64,000 nt of DNA from Brevundimonas sp. NIBR10. Lineage in GTDB: Bacteria; Pseudomonadota; Alphaproteobacteria; Caulobacterales; Caulobacteraceae. The stretch lies in assembly GCF_027912515.1 (NCBI RefSeq), contig NZ_CP115464.1, positions 1,364,001 to 1,428,000 of the forward strand, in the 5' to 3' direction. Below the pieces are notes generated by a model. It was not told the origin of the DNA. It was given only the letters and a program-made list of their open reading frames with translations, and did not search any database. The stretch's first letter is position 1, and each line of letters opens with the position of its first letter. Shown one piece after another: positions 53,114 through 62,219 of the stretch. The position numbers were made by a program, and so were the translations under genes.

Positions 53114-53796
53114 TGACCGACACGCCGCCTCCACAGTCCGGGATCGATCCCGCCGAAGCGAGGCGCCTCGCCGACGAACAGCGCCTGGCCGAGGCGGCGG
53201 CGAAATGGCGTGTGCGGTCGAAACGGGTGCAGCTGTATCGGCGGTTGCTGCCGATCCTGATCGTGGTCCTGGCCGGTGGAGCGCTGACCTGGACGGTGTT
53301 CCGCACGGTGATGTCCGGCGTCGAGCGCAAGGCCGCCCAGAGCCGTGAGGTCCGGCTCGACAACCCCATGTTCCATGGCCAGGACGCGGCGGGGCGGTCC
53401 TTCATGATCGGGGCGCAAGGGGCTGTGCGTGATCCGGCGACCGGCCATTTCCGCCTGAACGGCCCGGCGCTGAGGCTGAACCTGGGCGGCCGCAAGGTCA
53501 CCGAGATGACGGCCGACGCCGGCATCTATGACGAGGCGAAGCGGACCGTGACCATCGGTCCGAACGTGAAGATTTCCGACGGCGGCACGGGCTTTACCCT
53601 GACGACGCCCGAGGCGGTGGTGGATACGGCGACGGGGATCATCACGGGATCGAAGGGTATCCAGGGACAGGGGCCCCTTGGATCGATTTCGGCTTCGTCC
53701 TATGCCATCTATGATCAGGGCGAGCGGATCACCTTCGCCGGCTCTGGCGACAACAAGATTCGCGGCGTGTTCAACACGACGCGCTCCGGTGGATAA
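53113..53796 (+). CDS. lptC: LPS export protein LptC
   Basis: A 227-residue bitopic protein: basic cytoplasmic N-terminus, one membrane span (about 50-70), and a periplasmic beta-jellyroll with repeated strand patterns (VRLDNPMFHGQDAAGRSF). LptC links LptB2FG to LptA for LPS transport across the periplasm. Position between the exonuclease gene and lptA supports the call. Confidence 0.9.
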   Translation: MTDTPPPQSGIDPAEARRLADEQRLAEAAAKWRVRSKRVQLYRRLLPILIVVLAGGALTWTVFRTVMSGVERKAAQSREVRLDNPMFHGQDAAGRSFMIGAQGAVRDPATGHFRLNGPALRLNLGGRKVTEMTADAGIYDEAKRTVTIGPNVKISDGGTGFTLTTPEAVVDTATGIITGSKGIQGQGPLGSISASSYAIYDQGERITFAGSGDNKIRGVFNTTRSGG

Positions 53797-53800
53797 GACG

Positions 53801-54283
53801 ATGATGAAGCTTTCCGGTATCGCAGGCGTGCTGACGCTGGCGGCGGTCGCCCTGATCGGCGGCGCGGCGGTCGGCCAGGTGCGCCCGCAGACCAGCGACC
53901 AGCCCATCATGATCGGTGCCGACGCGGGCGAGCGCACCAATACCTCGTTCTCGTTGCGGGGGCGGGCGGAAGTAACCCAGGGCGGCAACCGCCTGCGGGC
54001 CGACGCCATCGAGGGTGCCAGCGCCGCGGGCGGCGACATCAGCTCGGTCACCGCGTCAGGCAATGTCTATTACGTCACGCCCAATGAGACGATCCGGGGT
54101 GACCGGGCGGTCTACACGATCTCGAACGCCACCATCGTGGTGACCGGCGACGTGATCCTGACCCAGGGCAAGAACGTCCTGACCGGCGGGCGGCTGACCT
54201 ACAATATCGACACCGGCGCTGCGAACATGGCCGGCGGCACGAACAGCCGCATCCAGGGCGTCTTCTATCCGCAGGGGAACTGA
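53801..54283 (+). CDS. lptA: Periplasmic LPS-binding protein LptA
   Basis: I start at the ATG at 53801, which gives a clean signal peptide (MMKLSGIAGVLTLAAVALIGG). The OstA/LptA jellyroll follows, with TSFSLRGRAEVTQGGNRLRAD, SASGNVYYVTPNE-like and GDVILTQGKNVLTGGRLTY repeats. It forms the periplasmic bridge for LPS. An in-frame GTG at 53789 overlaps lptC as an alternative start. Confidence 0.9.
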   Translation: MMKLSGIAGVLTLAAVALIGGAAVGQVRPQTSDQPIMIGADAGERTNTSFSLRGRAEVTQGGNRLRADAIEGASAAGGDISSVTASGNVYYVTPNETIRGDRAVYTISNATIVVTGDVILTQGKNVLTGGRLTYNIDTGAANMAGGTNSRIQGVFYPQGN

Positions 54284-54307
54284 GGCCGTTTCGGTCCGGT
54301 AGCGCCC

Positions 54308-55096
54308 TTGGCCCGTAAGGAACTCTCCGCCCTCAACGTCAACGAGCCGGTCGCCCCCGTCGCGGCGCCGGCCGTGGTGCCGCGCGGTCTGCAGGTGCGC
54401 AACATCGCGCGAGCGTTCGGCGCGCGGCAGGTGGTGCGCGACGTGTCGCTGACGGTGCAGCGGGGCGAGGTCGCGGGGCTGCTGGGGCCGAACGGGGCGG
54501 GCAAGACGACCTGCTTCTACATGATCACCGGCCTGATCCCCGCGGACTCGGGCTCGATCTGGCTGGACGGCGAGGACATCACGGCCCAGCCGATGTACCA
54601 GCGTGCCCGCATGGGCCTGGGCTATCTGGCGCAGGAGGCCTCGATCTTCCGCGGCATGACGGTCGAGCAGAACGTCAAGGCGGTGGTCGAACTGCGCGAG
54701 ACCGGCAAGGGGATCGATACCGAGACGACCCGGTTGCTGGAAGAACTGCATATCGACCACCTGCGTCACGCGCCGGCGTCCGGCCTGTCGGGCGGCGAGC
54801 GGCGCCGGGTCGAGATCGCGCGGTCGCTGGCAGGCCGGCCGTCCTTCATGCTGCTGGACGAGCCCTTCGCCGGCATCGACCCCCTGGCCATCGCCGACAT
54901 CCGCCAGGTGATCCGCTATCTGGCCAATGAGGGGATCGGCGTCCTGATAACCGACCACAATGTCCGCGAAACGCTCGATATCATCGACCGCGCCTCGATC
55001 ATGTCGGGCGGAGCGGTGTTGTTTGAGGGCACGGCGGACGAGATCGTCCACGATCCCGAGGTGCGGCGGGTTTACCTGGGCGACCTGTACGGCTGA
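54308..55096 (+). CDS. lptB: LPS export ABC ATPase LptB
   Basis: A 262-residue ABC ATPase: Walker A LLGPNGAGKTTCFYMI, Q-loop YLAQEASIF, signature SGLSGGERRRVEIARSL, Walker B FMLLDEPFAGIDPLA, and H-loop ITDHNVRETL. It powers LPS extraction. The frame begins with a TTG; the first ~30 residues are Ala/Pro/Val-rich and could be translated from a later codon. In many relatives rpoN follows lptB; here a short EF-hand gene follows instead. Confidence 0.93.
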   Translation: MARKELSALNVNEPVAPVAAPAVVPRGLQVRNIARAFGARQVVRDVSLTVQRGEVAGLLGPNGAGKTTCFYMITGLIPADSGSIWLDGEDITAQPMYQRARMGLGYLAQEASIFRGMTVEQNVKAVVELRETGKGIDTETTRLLEELHIDHLRHAPASGLSGGERRRVEIARSLAGRPSFMLLDEPFAGIDPLAIADIRQVIRYLANEGIGVLITDHNVRETLDIIDRASIMSGGAVLFEGTADEIVHDPEVRRVYLGDLYG

Positions 55097-55180
55097 GGCG
55101 GCCCTCGCCTGTCCGATTTTTCACTGGCGATCCGGCGACGGACGCGGCTTGATGGCGAGGCCGATCATCAGGACGCCGCC

Positions 55181-55501
55181 ATGACCGCCCGCCCGCCCAA
55201 GAAGTCAGAGACCCTCGAGGTCCGCCTGCCCTTCGAAACCAAGACCGCTTTCATGGCCCGATGCCAGCGCGACGGCCGGACGGCGTCGGATGCGGTGCGC
55301 GGGTTCATCGAGCGTGAGCTGTCGCCCGTTCGCCGGACGCGGGTGAGGGGCTGGCAGGCGGTGGCGGCGGCGGTGGTCGGTTTGGCCATCGGGGCGGTCG
55401 CGGCACCGTCGCTGGCGCAGACGGCCGCACACCCGAGTTTCGCCCAGCTGGACCGGAACGATGACGGCGTGCTGAGCCCGGCTGAGTACGCCGACCGCTA
55501 A
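55181..55501 (+). CDS. Ribbon-helix-helix-like, transmembrane, EF-hand protein
   Basis: A 106-residue protein with three parts. Residues 9-46 resemble a ribbon-helix-helix DNA-binding fold (SETLEVRLPFETKTAFMARC..RTASDAVRGFIERE). A hydrophobic segment spans about 60-80. A canonical 12-residue EF-hand loop DRNDDGVLSPAE lies at 91-102. The combination is unusual: a DNA-binding-like domain on one side of a membrane and a Ca2+ site on the other. Alternatively the middle is a signal-anchor. Overlaps convergent lepB by four bases. Confidence 0.72.
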   Translation: MTARPPKKSETLEVRLPFETKTAFMARCQRDGRTASDAVRGFIERELSPVRRTRVRGWQAVAAAVVGLAIGAVAAPSLAQTAAHPSFAQLDRNDDGVLSPAEYADR

Positions 55502-56283
55502 CCGATCCGCTGAAAGAACCGCCCCGGCTGAAGGTTCAGCCAGGTCCAGGGCTTCCACAAGGCCGCGCCTGGTTTCCAGGAGGCCACGACCAGTTCCGCC
55601 TTGCCGACGATGTTCTCGGCGGGCAGCAGGCCGACGCCGAGTTCGCGGGGCCAGCGGCTGTCGAGCGAATTGTCGCGGTTGTCGCCCATCATGAAGTAAT
55701 GGCCGTCGGGAACGACGTATTCGCCGGTGTCGTCGCCGGGCTGGGCCGAGCCGCCGTCATAGGTGACCCAGGTCCGGCCGTCCGGCTGGGTCTCGCGAAC
55801 CTGGAGGACTGTGCGCCCGGGCGAGTCGTGATCCTGGGTCAGGCCCTCGTCGCGTTGAGGCAAGGCGCGGCCGTTGACGAGGACGGTCCCGCCGAGAACC
55901 TGAATCCGGTCGCCGGGCAGTCCGATGACGCGCTTGACCCAGGTCTGTTGCGGGTCGCGCGGCAGGCGGAAGATCACGACGTCGCCGCGTTCGGGCGAGC
56001 GACCGAATAGCCGCCCCGACCCCACCGGCGGGTGAAAGGGCAGGGACGCGCGGCTCCAGCCATAGGCGAACTTTCGCACCACGATGTAGTCGCCGGTGAC
56101 CAGCCCCGGCTCCATCGAGGACGAGGGAATGGTGAAGGGCTGGAACAGCACGGTCTGGATGGCGACGGCGGCCAGCAGGGCCAGTCCGATCGTGCGGACG
56201 AGTTCGAACGCCTCGCGCCACACGTCTTGCGGCAGGCGCTGGGGCTGCGGGGACGGGGCGGCGATGTGAGGATGATCGGTCAT
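55498..56283 (-). CDS. lepB: Signal peptidase I
   Basis: I start at the ATG at 56283, giving 261 residues; the longer frame adds a short non-conserved piece. One membrane span (about 30-50) is followed by the catalytic Ser56 in IPSSSMEPGL, Lys117 in QTWVKRVIGLPGD, and the box with GDNRDNSLDSR. It cleaves Sec and Tat signal peptides at the periplasmic side. It lies alone, not next to rnc or era. Confidence 0.95.
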   Translation of the reverse strand: MTDHPHIAAPSPQPQRLPQDVWREAFELVRTIGLALLAAVAIQTVLFQPFTIPSSSMEPGLVTGDYIVVRKFAYGWSRASLPFHPPVGSGRLFGRSPERGDVVIFRLPRDPQQTWVKRVIGLPGDRIQVLGGTVLVNGRALPQRDEGLTQDHDSPGRTVLQVRETQPDGRTWVTYDGGSAQPGDDTGEYVVPDGHYFMMGDNRDNSLDSRWPRELGVGLLPAENIVGKAELVVASWKPGAALWKPWTWLNLQPGRFFQRIG

Positions 56284-56372
56284 GGCCGACAGGATCGCCG
56301 CAGGGCCGCATCGTGCAATCAAGGCCGTGTCCGGACAGTCGCAAATCCTGTCCGGACAACGCCTGCGCGTCT

Positions 56373-57131
56373 CTAGGTCCGGCGGCCGAAGGGGCGGCTC
56401 GGCGCGACGCCGGGGTCCCAGGCGGGCGGGGTCGGCTGGCCCCAGTCGACGGTGCGTGCGGGTGGGGCGGGGGTCTCGGCGATCGGGCCGGGTCCGAAGT
56501 CGAAGACGGGTTTGTAGGGGGCCTCGCCGGCGCGCGACTCGCGCCTGGCCTGGGCGAACAGCTCCTCCAGACGGTCGTCGTCGATGCCGGCCGACCGCAC
56601 CGGGGCCTTCGCATCGGGATCGCGGGGGTCAGGGCCGAAGCGGTTCGGACCTTGAGTCCCCGGCATCAGTGTCAGGACAAACAGGGCCATGCTGCAGATC
56701 GAGGCGACGATGGCGATGGCGCCGACGCTGGCGAAGGGTCCGGCCAGGGCCTGGGCCATGGCGTCCTGAGTGTTCAGGCCGGCGAGCTGCGGTTGTGTCG
56801 CCAGGGACCCCATCGCGCGGAAGGTGGCCAGGTTGGTGGCGAAGGTCGGCAGCAGCAGCGCCATCCAGAAGGCCGACCGACCGCTGTCATGCAGTCGCCG
56901 GGCCAGCACCGCATAGTTGGGCAAGGCGAAGGCCAGCACCAGCAGCAGGGCGAAACCCAGCCACCCGGCCAGGCCGAGGACGCCACGCGGACCGTTGGCC
57001 AGGGAGGTGACGGCCAACACGACACAGCCGATGTAGATCAGGCCCTGAGTGAGCATGAACAGCCAGTACTCGCCCCGGCTGGCTCGTCCTCTGAAGTCGG
57101 CGTAGCGGATCAGCGGGCGCAAAAGCAGCAT
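56373..57131 (-). CDS. DUF805 membrane protein
   Basis: A 252-residue protein. The first ~165 residues are a DUF805 domain (YADFRGRASRGEYWLFML, PNYAVLARRLHDSGRSAFW) with four membrane helices. The C-terminal ~80 residues are a soluble Pro-rich tail. Function unknown. The gene is 89 bases upstream of lepB on the same strand. Confidence 0.86.
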   Translation of the reverse strand: MLLLRPLIRYADFRGRASRGEYWLFMLTQGLIYIGCVVLAVTSLANGPRGVLGLAGWLGFALLLVLAFALPNYAVLARRLHDSGRSAFWMALLLPTFATNLATFRAMGSLATQPQLAGLNTQDAMAQALAGPFASVGAIAIVASICSMALFVLTLMPGTQGPNRFGPDPRDPDAKAPVRSAGIDDDRLEELFAQARRESRAGEAPYKPVFDFGPGPIAETPAPPARTVDWGQPTPPAWDPGVAPSRPFGRRT

Positions 57132-57284
57132 CGGAGGGCTCGTACGGCTCGGGTAAGGTCGCCATCATGGTTCCGCGCCGTCAACGTCGGGTTGAAGAGA
57201 GTGGTAAATGTCCACATCCTGCGTGAGCGTTGCGACGGTGTTCGGCCCTTGCATCCGGGCCCGTCCGGCCGCATTTGCGCTGGC

Positions 57285-58106
57285 ATGACCGATCTCGCCT
57301 CGACTCGCCCCTCCGGCCTGCCCACGCCGCGTCGCTATGACGGGATAAACTGGATCGGGGTGCAGACCCTGTATCTGCGCGAGGTGCGCCGGTTCTGGAA
57401 GGTGGGGGCCCAGACGGTGGCGGCGCCGGTGGTGACGACCCTGCTGTATATGCTGGTCTTCGTGGTGGCGCTGAAGGGGTCGCGGCCGCCGTTGCACGGT
57501 ACGCCCTTCGCCGAGTTCGTGGCCCCCGGCCTGATCATGATGGCGATCCTGAACAACGCCTTCGCCAACTCCAGCTCCAGCCTGATCCAGGCCAAGATCA
57601 TGGGCACGGCGACCGATTTCCTGACCCCGCCGTTGAGCCCGCTGGAGCTGACCATCGGGTTTTCGCTGGGGGCGGCGACGCGGGGGATCGCGGTCGGGCT
57701 GGTCACCGCCATCTGCGTCATGCCGTTCGCGAAGCTGGGCGTCACCAACGTGGCGCTGATCGTCTATTTCGCCCTGGTGGCGTCTCTGCTGATGGGGATG
57801 GTCGGCGTGTTCGCAGGACTCTGGGCCGAGAAGTTCGACCAGCTGGCGGCGGTGCAGAATTTCGTGGTCATGCCGATGACCTTCCTGTCGGGCGCATTTT
57901 ACCTGGTCGAGAACCTGCCCGAGCCCTTCGCCACCATCAGCCATTTCAACCCCTTCTTCTATCTGATCGACGGCTTCCGTTCGGGCTTCATCGGCCAGGC
58001 GGAGGGGTCGGTCTGGATCGGGATGGCGGCGAGCGCGGTGCTGACGGTGGTCATGGCCTGCGCCTGCTGGCTGGTGTTCCGCTCGGGCTGGCGGCTGAAG
58101 AGCTAG
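57285..58106 (+). CDS. ABC-2 type transporter permease
   Basis: The reading frame is open far upstream, but the permease begins at the ATG at 57285 (273 residues). Six membrane segments are seen, with the ABC-2 pattern FVAPGLIMMAILNNAFANSSSSL and FPMTFLSGAFYLVENLPE-like, NPFFYLIDGFRSGF. Permeases of this NodJ/DrrB-like type export glycans or drugs. The ATPase partner is not adjacent. Confidence 0.9.
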   Translation: MTDLASTRPSGLPTPRRYDGINWIGVQTLYLREVRRFWKVGAQTVAAPVVTTLLYMLVFVVALKGSRPPLHGTPFAEFVAPGLIMMAILNNAFANSSSSLIQAKIMGTATDFLTPPLSPLELTIGFSLGAATRGIAVGLVTAICVMPFAKLGVTNVALIVYFALVASLLMGMVGVFAGLWAEKFDQLAAVQNFVVMPMTFLSGAFYLVENLPEPFATISHFNPFFYLIDGFRSGFIGQAEGSVWIGMAASAVLTVVMACACWLVFRSGWRLKS

Positions 58107-58678
58107 GCGGTCTTGCGAGCCGCCTGTCGGAACAGGGCGGCCGACAGAAGCCAGATCAGAGCGAAGATGCCGGTCGCTCCGACGATGTCGCGCGGATAGA
58201 TTTCGCTGGTCGAACCCCAGCCGGCGATCAGGGCCGTGACTGCGACGGCGACCTGGGCCAGGGCGGCGGCGATCATGGCCAGGACCATGCCCCTGGCCTC
58301 GAACCGGGCCATCACCGCGCCGATCAGGGCAATGCCCATGACGCCGAGGTAGAGCAGGTTGGCCGCCTCGTCCTCGCTGCCGATGATGCCCACTGCGCCG
58401 TTAACCCAGACCAGGGCGACGCAGGCAAACAGGCCCAGCACGGCACCGGAGCGATAGAACATGTCGCCCGAACGCCAGGCGATCAGCTCGCAGACGATGC
58501 CGGCCCCGCCCAGAATGATCCCGGCGAAGACGAAGTCGCCGGCGGTCCAGACCACGCCCTCCGCGCCCATCTGCATGGCGATCGCCGGGGCCAGCAGAAG
58601 GACCGCGATCGTGGACCAGCCGATGACCCTGAGGATCAGATCGCGTCGGCGCGCGCCGGGCGTGGAGGCATTCGTCAT
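58103..58678 (-). CDS. Multipass membrane protein, unknown
   Basis: A 191-residue protein with about six hydrophobic segments and no recognised motif. Its 3' end overlaps the permease gene by four bases (convergent). It is divergently transcribed from the winged-helix membrane regulator across 88 bases, so it is a plausible target of that regulator. Confidence 0.72.
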   Translation of the reverse strand: MTNASTPGARRRDLILRVIGWSTIAVLLLAPAIAMQMGAEGVVWTAGDFVFAGIILGGAGIVCELIAWRSGDMFYRSGAVLGLFACVALVWVNGAVGIIGSEDEAANLLYLGVMGIALIGAVMARFEARGMVLAMIAAALAQVAVAVTALIAGWGSTSEIYPRDIVGATGIFALIWLLSAALFRQAARKTA

Positions 58679-58766
58679 GGTCGTCGATCCGTGGCATGGG
58701 TAAGGTCCGCACCGTCGCCGTCCGGCTGGTGAAAATCATGAGCAAACCCTGAGGGCGTTCTGAATA

Positions 58767-59876
58767 GTGGCTGACGGCACCTATCGATTCGATCGCTTCG
58801 TGCTGGAGCCCCAGGATCGCCGCCTGACCCGCGACGGGGAGATGGTCGAGCTGAGCGGCCGCTATTTCGACGCCCTGGTGCTTCTGGTTTCGGAGCCGGG
58901 GCGGCTGGTGACCAAGGCGCGGTTCATGGATGAGGTCTGGCGCGGCGTGCCGGTCACCGACGAGGCCCTGACCCAGTGCATTCGGTCCCTGCGTCGGGTG
59001 CTGGGCGACGACGTGTCCAACCCCCGCTTCATCGAGACGGCTCCCAAACACGGCTATCGCTTTATCGCGCTGGTAATGCGGGAGGACGGCGCGGCTGCGG
59101 CCTCGGTGCAGGCCATTGCAGCGGCGGGTACCGCCGTGGCGGACGCAACGGAGCCGACGTCGCGCGGGGTCTGGGATACCGTCTTTCGCCTCGGGCGCGG
59201 CGGGATGCTGGGCGGGGGCGCGGCCGGGCTGATGGGCGGGCTGGTCTATGGGTTCGCCGGCGTGGCGGGCGGGTCCGAGGGTGGGGGGGCCTCGGCCCTG
59301 CTGGTCGTCGCGGTCCTGACCATGGCGGTCGGGCTGATGGGCGGGGCGGGCGTCGGCTTTGGCATCGCCGCCGCCGAGTTCGCGCCGGGCCGCCGGGGGA
59401 TCTGGGGCGTGGTCGGCGGGGCCGTGGGCGGTCTGGTGGTCGGGGCGGTGGTCAAGCTGGTCGGGCTGGACGCCTTCACCCTGTTGTTCGGCCAGTCGCC
59501 GGGAGGGATCACGGGCGCGCCGGAAGGGGCCCTTCTGGGCGGAGCCGTCGGACTGGGCGCGAGCCTGGCGAACGGCGCGGCGGCGAAGTTTTTACGGCCG
59601 GTCAGGATCGCCGTTGCGGGCCTGCTGGCGGCCGCGGCCGGGGTGACCATTGTCCTGCTCGGCGGGCGGCTGATGGGCGGGAGTCTTCAACTGCTGGCCG
59701 AACGGTTTTCGCAGTCGCGCCTGACGCTGGATCACCTCGGTGGGCTGTTCGGCGAAAGCGGGTTCGGCCTGATCAGTCAGTCCGTCACGGCGGGGCTGGA
59801 AGGCGGGCTGTTCGGGGCCTGCGTGGTCGCGGCCCTGATGGTCGTCCGCCGATCCCTGCGGACCGGCGGACGGTAA
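58767..59876 (+). CDS. Winged-helix regulator fused to a Gly-rich membrane domain
   Basis: A 369-residue protein starting at GTG. Residues about 1-100 are an OmpR/ToxR-type winged helix (YRFDRFVLEPQDRRLTRDGE, VELSGRYFDALVLLVSEPGRLVTKARF, ETAPKHGYRFIALV). The remainder has several hydrophobic, Gly/Ala-rich segments from about 145 on and ends in a basic tail. The layout recalls CadC/ToxR membrane-bound activators but with a polytopic sensor. It is divergent from the preceding membrane-protein gene. Confidence 0.8.
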   Translation: MADGTYRFDRFVLEPQDRRLTRDGEMVELSGRYFDALVLLVSEPGRLVTKARFMDEVWRGVPVTDEALTQCIRSLRRVLGDDVSNPRFIETAPKHGYRFIALVMREDGAAAASVQAIAAAGTAVADATEPTSRGVWDTVFRLGRGGMLGGGAAGLMGGLVYGFAGVAGGSEGGGASALLVVAVLTMAVGLMGGAGVGFGIAAAEFAPGRRGIWGVVGGAVGGLVVGAVVKLVGLDAFTLLFGQSPGGITGAPEGALLGGAVGLGASLANGAAAKFLRPVRIAVAGLLAAAAGVTIVLLGGRLMGGSLQLLAERFSQSRLTLDHLGGLFGESGFGLISQSVTAGLEGGLFGACVVAALMVVRRSLRTGGR

Positions 59877-59880
59877 TCGA

Positions 59881-61071
59881 TCAGGCCGCCTCGGCCCGCT
59901 CCACCGAGACGGCGTCCAGGGCGCGAACCAGGTCGGCGATCAGGTCGTCCTGGTGCTCGAGCCCGACCGACAGGCGCAGCAGGCCGTCGGTGATGCCGGC
60001 GACCTCGCGGGCCTCGGGCGTCATGGCGGCGTGGGTCATGGTGGCCGGATGAGCGATCAGGCTTTCGACCCCGCCCAGTGATTCCGCCAGGGTGAAGGTC
60101 TCCAGATCCTCGACCAGGGTGCGGACGGCCTCGACGCCGCCGTGCAGTTCAAACGACAGCATGGCGCCCGGACCCTGTTGCTGGCGCGCGGCCAGGGCGT
60201 GGTTGGGGTGGGACTTCAGGCCGGGATAGTGGACCGCCTTGACCGCAGGATGGGCCTCCAGCAGGGCGGCGACGTGGCCGGCCGTCTCCTGTTGCCGCTC
60301 GATGCGGGTGAACAGGGTGCGGATGCCGCGCATGGTCAGATAGGCGTCGAAGGCCCCCCCGGTGACACCCTTGCAGTTGGCCCACCAGGCCAGTTCGGTG
60401 TGATCGGCCGGATCGGCGCAGATCACGGCACCACCGACGACGTCCGAGTGACCGTTGATGTATTTGGTGGTCGAGTGGACGACGATGTCGGCACCCAGTT
60501 CGATCGGGCGTTGCAGGGCGGGCGACAGGAAGGTGTTGTCGGCGATGACCTTGGCCCCGACCGCATGGGCGCGAACGCAGATGTCGGCGACGTCGACGAC
60601 GCGCAGCAGGGGGTTGGACGGGGTCTCGACCAGCACCAGTTTGGGGTTCAGCGCGAAGGCGGCGGCGAGCGCGACGGGATCACCCTGATCGACCCACAGA
60701 ACCTCGAAATGGCCCTTCTTCGCATGGGCGCACAACAGGCGGTGGGTGCCGCCGTAGCAGTCGTGGGGCGCGATCAGCAGGTCGCCGGGCGACAGCAGGT
60801 TCAGCGGCAGATCGACCGCCGCCATGCCGGTCGAGGTCACCACGCAGCCGGCACCGCCCTCCAGCTCGGCCAGGGTGTCGGCGAGTACATCACGCGTGGG
60901 ATTGCCCGAGCGAGAGTAGTCGTATTTCCGCTTCTGGTCGAAGCCGGCGAAGGAATAGTTCGACGACAGATACAGGGGCGGCATGACCGCGCCGTGGGCC
61001 GGGTCCTGATCCACGCCCGAGCGGGCACAGAGGGTGCGGATGTCTTTCGTCGTACGCGTTGGGCGGGTCAC
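59881..61071 (-). CDS. metB: Cystathionine gamma-synthase
   Basis: A PLP enzyme of 396 residues. I start at the GTG at 61071, which overlaps the metX stop (GTGA), rather than the long upstream frame. Motifs include DYSRSGNPTRDVLADTLAELE, APHDCYGGTHRL, the PLP-Lys in HSTTKYINGHSDVVGGAV, and AESLGGVESLIAHPATMTHA. It closely resembles E. coli MetB and would join O-acetylhomoserine with cysteine; direct sulfhydrylation cannot be excluded. It is the second gene of the SAM-riboswitch operon. Confidence 0.9.
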   Translation of the reverse strand: MTRPTRTTKDIRTLCARSGVDQDPAHGAVMPPLYLSSNYSFAGFDQKRKYDYSRSGNPTRDVLADTLAELEGGAGCVVTSTGMAAVDLPLNLLSPGDLLIAPHDCYGGTHRLLCAHAKKGHFEVLWVDQGDPVALAAAFALNPKLVLVETPSNPLLRVVDVADICVRAHAVGAKVIADNTFLSPALQRPIELGADIVVHSTTKYINGHSDVVGGAVICADPADHTELAWWANCKGVTGGAFDAYLTMRGIRTLFTRIERQQETAGHVAALLEAHPAVKAVHYPGLKSHPNHALAARQQQGPGAMLSFELHGGVEAVRTLVEDLETFTLAESLGGVESLIAHPATMTHAAMTPEAREVAGITDGLLRLSVGLEHQDDLIADLVRALDAVSVERAEAA

Positions 61072-62141
61072 TGGTCGATGTCCTTGAGAGCGGTACGGAG
61101 GATGTCGCCGACGAGGGCGTCCTCCTTCAGAAAGGCGTCGTGGCCATAGAGGGACGGAGCCTCCACCAGACGCCAGAGGGTGGGCAGGCGGGCGGCGAGC
61201 TCGCGCATGTCGTCGATCGGCACCAGCCGGTCGGAGGTGAAGCCGACCAGGGTGGTGGGGGTGGTGATCGATTCCGGCAGGACCGAATGGCGATCGATCG
61301 AGTCCGACAGGCTGAGCCAGCGCGACGGCGTGGTGTGGGTGCGATAGGCCTTGCCCCGCGCGGTCAGGTATTCGCACACGGGATAGGATTGACCGGCAAA
61401 CGTGGGCGCGTCGCTGGCGAAGCGGTCGCCGAATTCCTCGGCGGTGCGATAGGTGGTCATGGCCAGTTCGCGGGCCAGGGCGACGCCGTCCTCGGGCCGG
61501 CCGGCGTCGACCGCCAACTTCAGGATGCGGCGCTGGATGCCACGCCAGGCCGTGGCCTGGGGGTGGGCGCGGTGGGCGGCCGAGACGACGATCAACTGCT
61601 CGATCCAGCGCGGGAACAGTTCGGCGAAGCTGAGGCCGATCATGCCGCCGTAGGAACAGCCGACGAAGGCGGCGACCCGCTCGATGCCCAGTCGATCCAG
61701 CAGCAGGGCCAGCAGGCGGGCCTGATCGTGGGTGGTGATGGTCAGGGCCTCTTCGCCGGTCTTGCCGGTCGGGGCGTAGTCGAAGGCCAGGACCTGACAT
61801 CGCCGCAGGTCGATCGGTCCGCCCATGGACACGGCGTCGGACCACCAGCCCAGGCCGTTGGTCTCGGTCCTGTGAACGAACCGGCCCGAGGAAATGCCGC
61901 CGGCCACCACGACGACGGGCGCGCCTTCACGGCCATGCAGGCGACCGGTCAGGAAGGTCTGGCCGAGTTTCTCGCCGGACTGGAGGCGGAAATCGGCGGG
62001 GATCTCGATGGTCACGTCGGCGGCGTTGCCCTGGCGCGAGCGGCGGGCGAACACAGGCATGGACGGCACCGGCAGGACGGCGCCGTCGCGGCCGACGGGC
62101 CTGCGCAGGTTTTCAATCGTCGTCTGAGTGTCGAAAGGCAT
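61068..62141 (-). CDS. metX: Homoserine O-acetyltransferase
   Basis: I start at the ATG at 62141, giving 357 residues; the longer frame runs back through the riboswitch. It is an alpha/beta hydrolase with the nucleophile Ser in VGCSYGGM, Asp in FTSDRLVP and His in YGHDAFLKE. VVVVAGGISSGRFVHR and ITTHDQARLLALLLDRLGI are typical of MetX. It activates homoserine for methionine synthesis. It is controlled by the SAM-I-type aptamer upstream and coupled to metB. Confidence 0.93.
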   Translation of the reverse strand: MPFDTQTTIENLRRPVGRDGAVLPVPSMPVFARRSRQGNAADVTIEIPADFRLQSGEKLGQTFLTGRLHGREGAPVVVVAGGISSGRFVHRTETNGLGWWSDAVSMGGPIDLRRCQVLAFDYAPTGKTGEEALTITTHDQARLLALLLDRLGIERVAAFVGCSYGGMIGLSFAELFPRWIEQLIVVSAAHRAHPQATAWRGIQRRILKLAVDAGRPEDGVALARELAMTTYRTAEEFGDRFASDAPTFAGQSYPVCEYLTARGKAYRTHTTPSRWLSLSDSIDRHSVLPESITTPTTLVGFTSDRLVPIDDMRELAARLPTLWRLVEAPSLYGHDAFLKEDALVGDILRTALKDIDQ

Positions 62142-62219
62142 CGTCGTTCCGCATCGTCCCGCCCAGCAAGGCTCCGGATGCGATGACAGATCGTGGAGTG
62201 TCGCCTCTTCGACGCTCCA

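Noticed and set aside
61072..61845. Upstream extension of the metB frame
   Set aside because: It lies antiparallel-frame within metX and is Arg/Pro-rich; the GTGA overlap at 61068-61071 gives a natural start.
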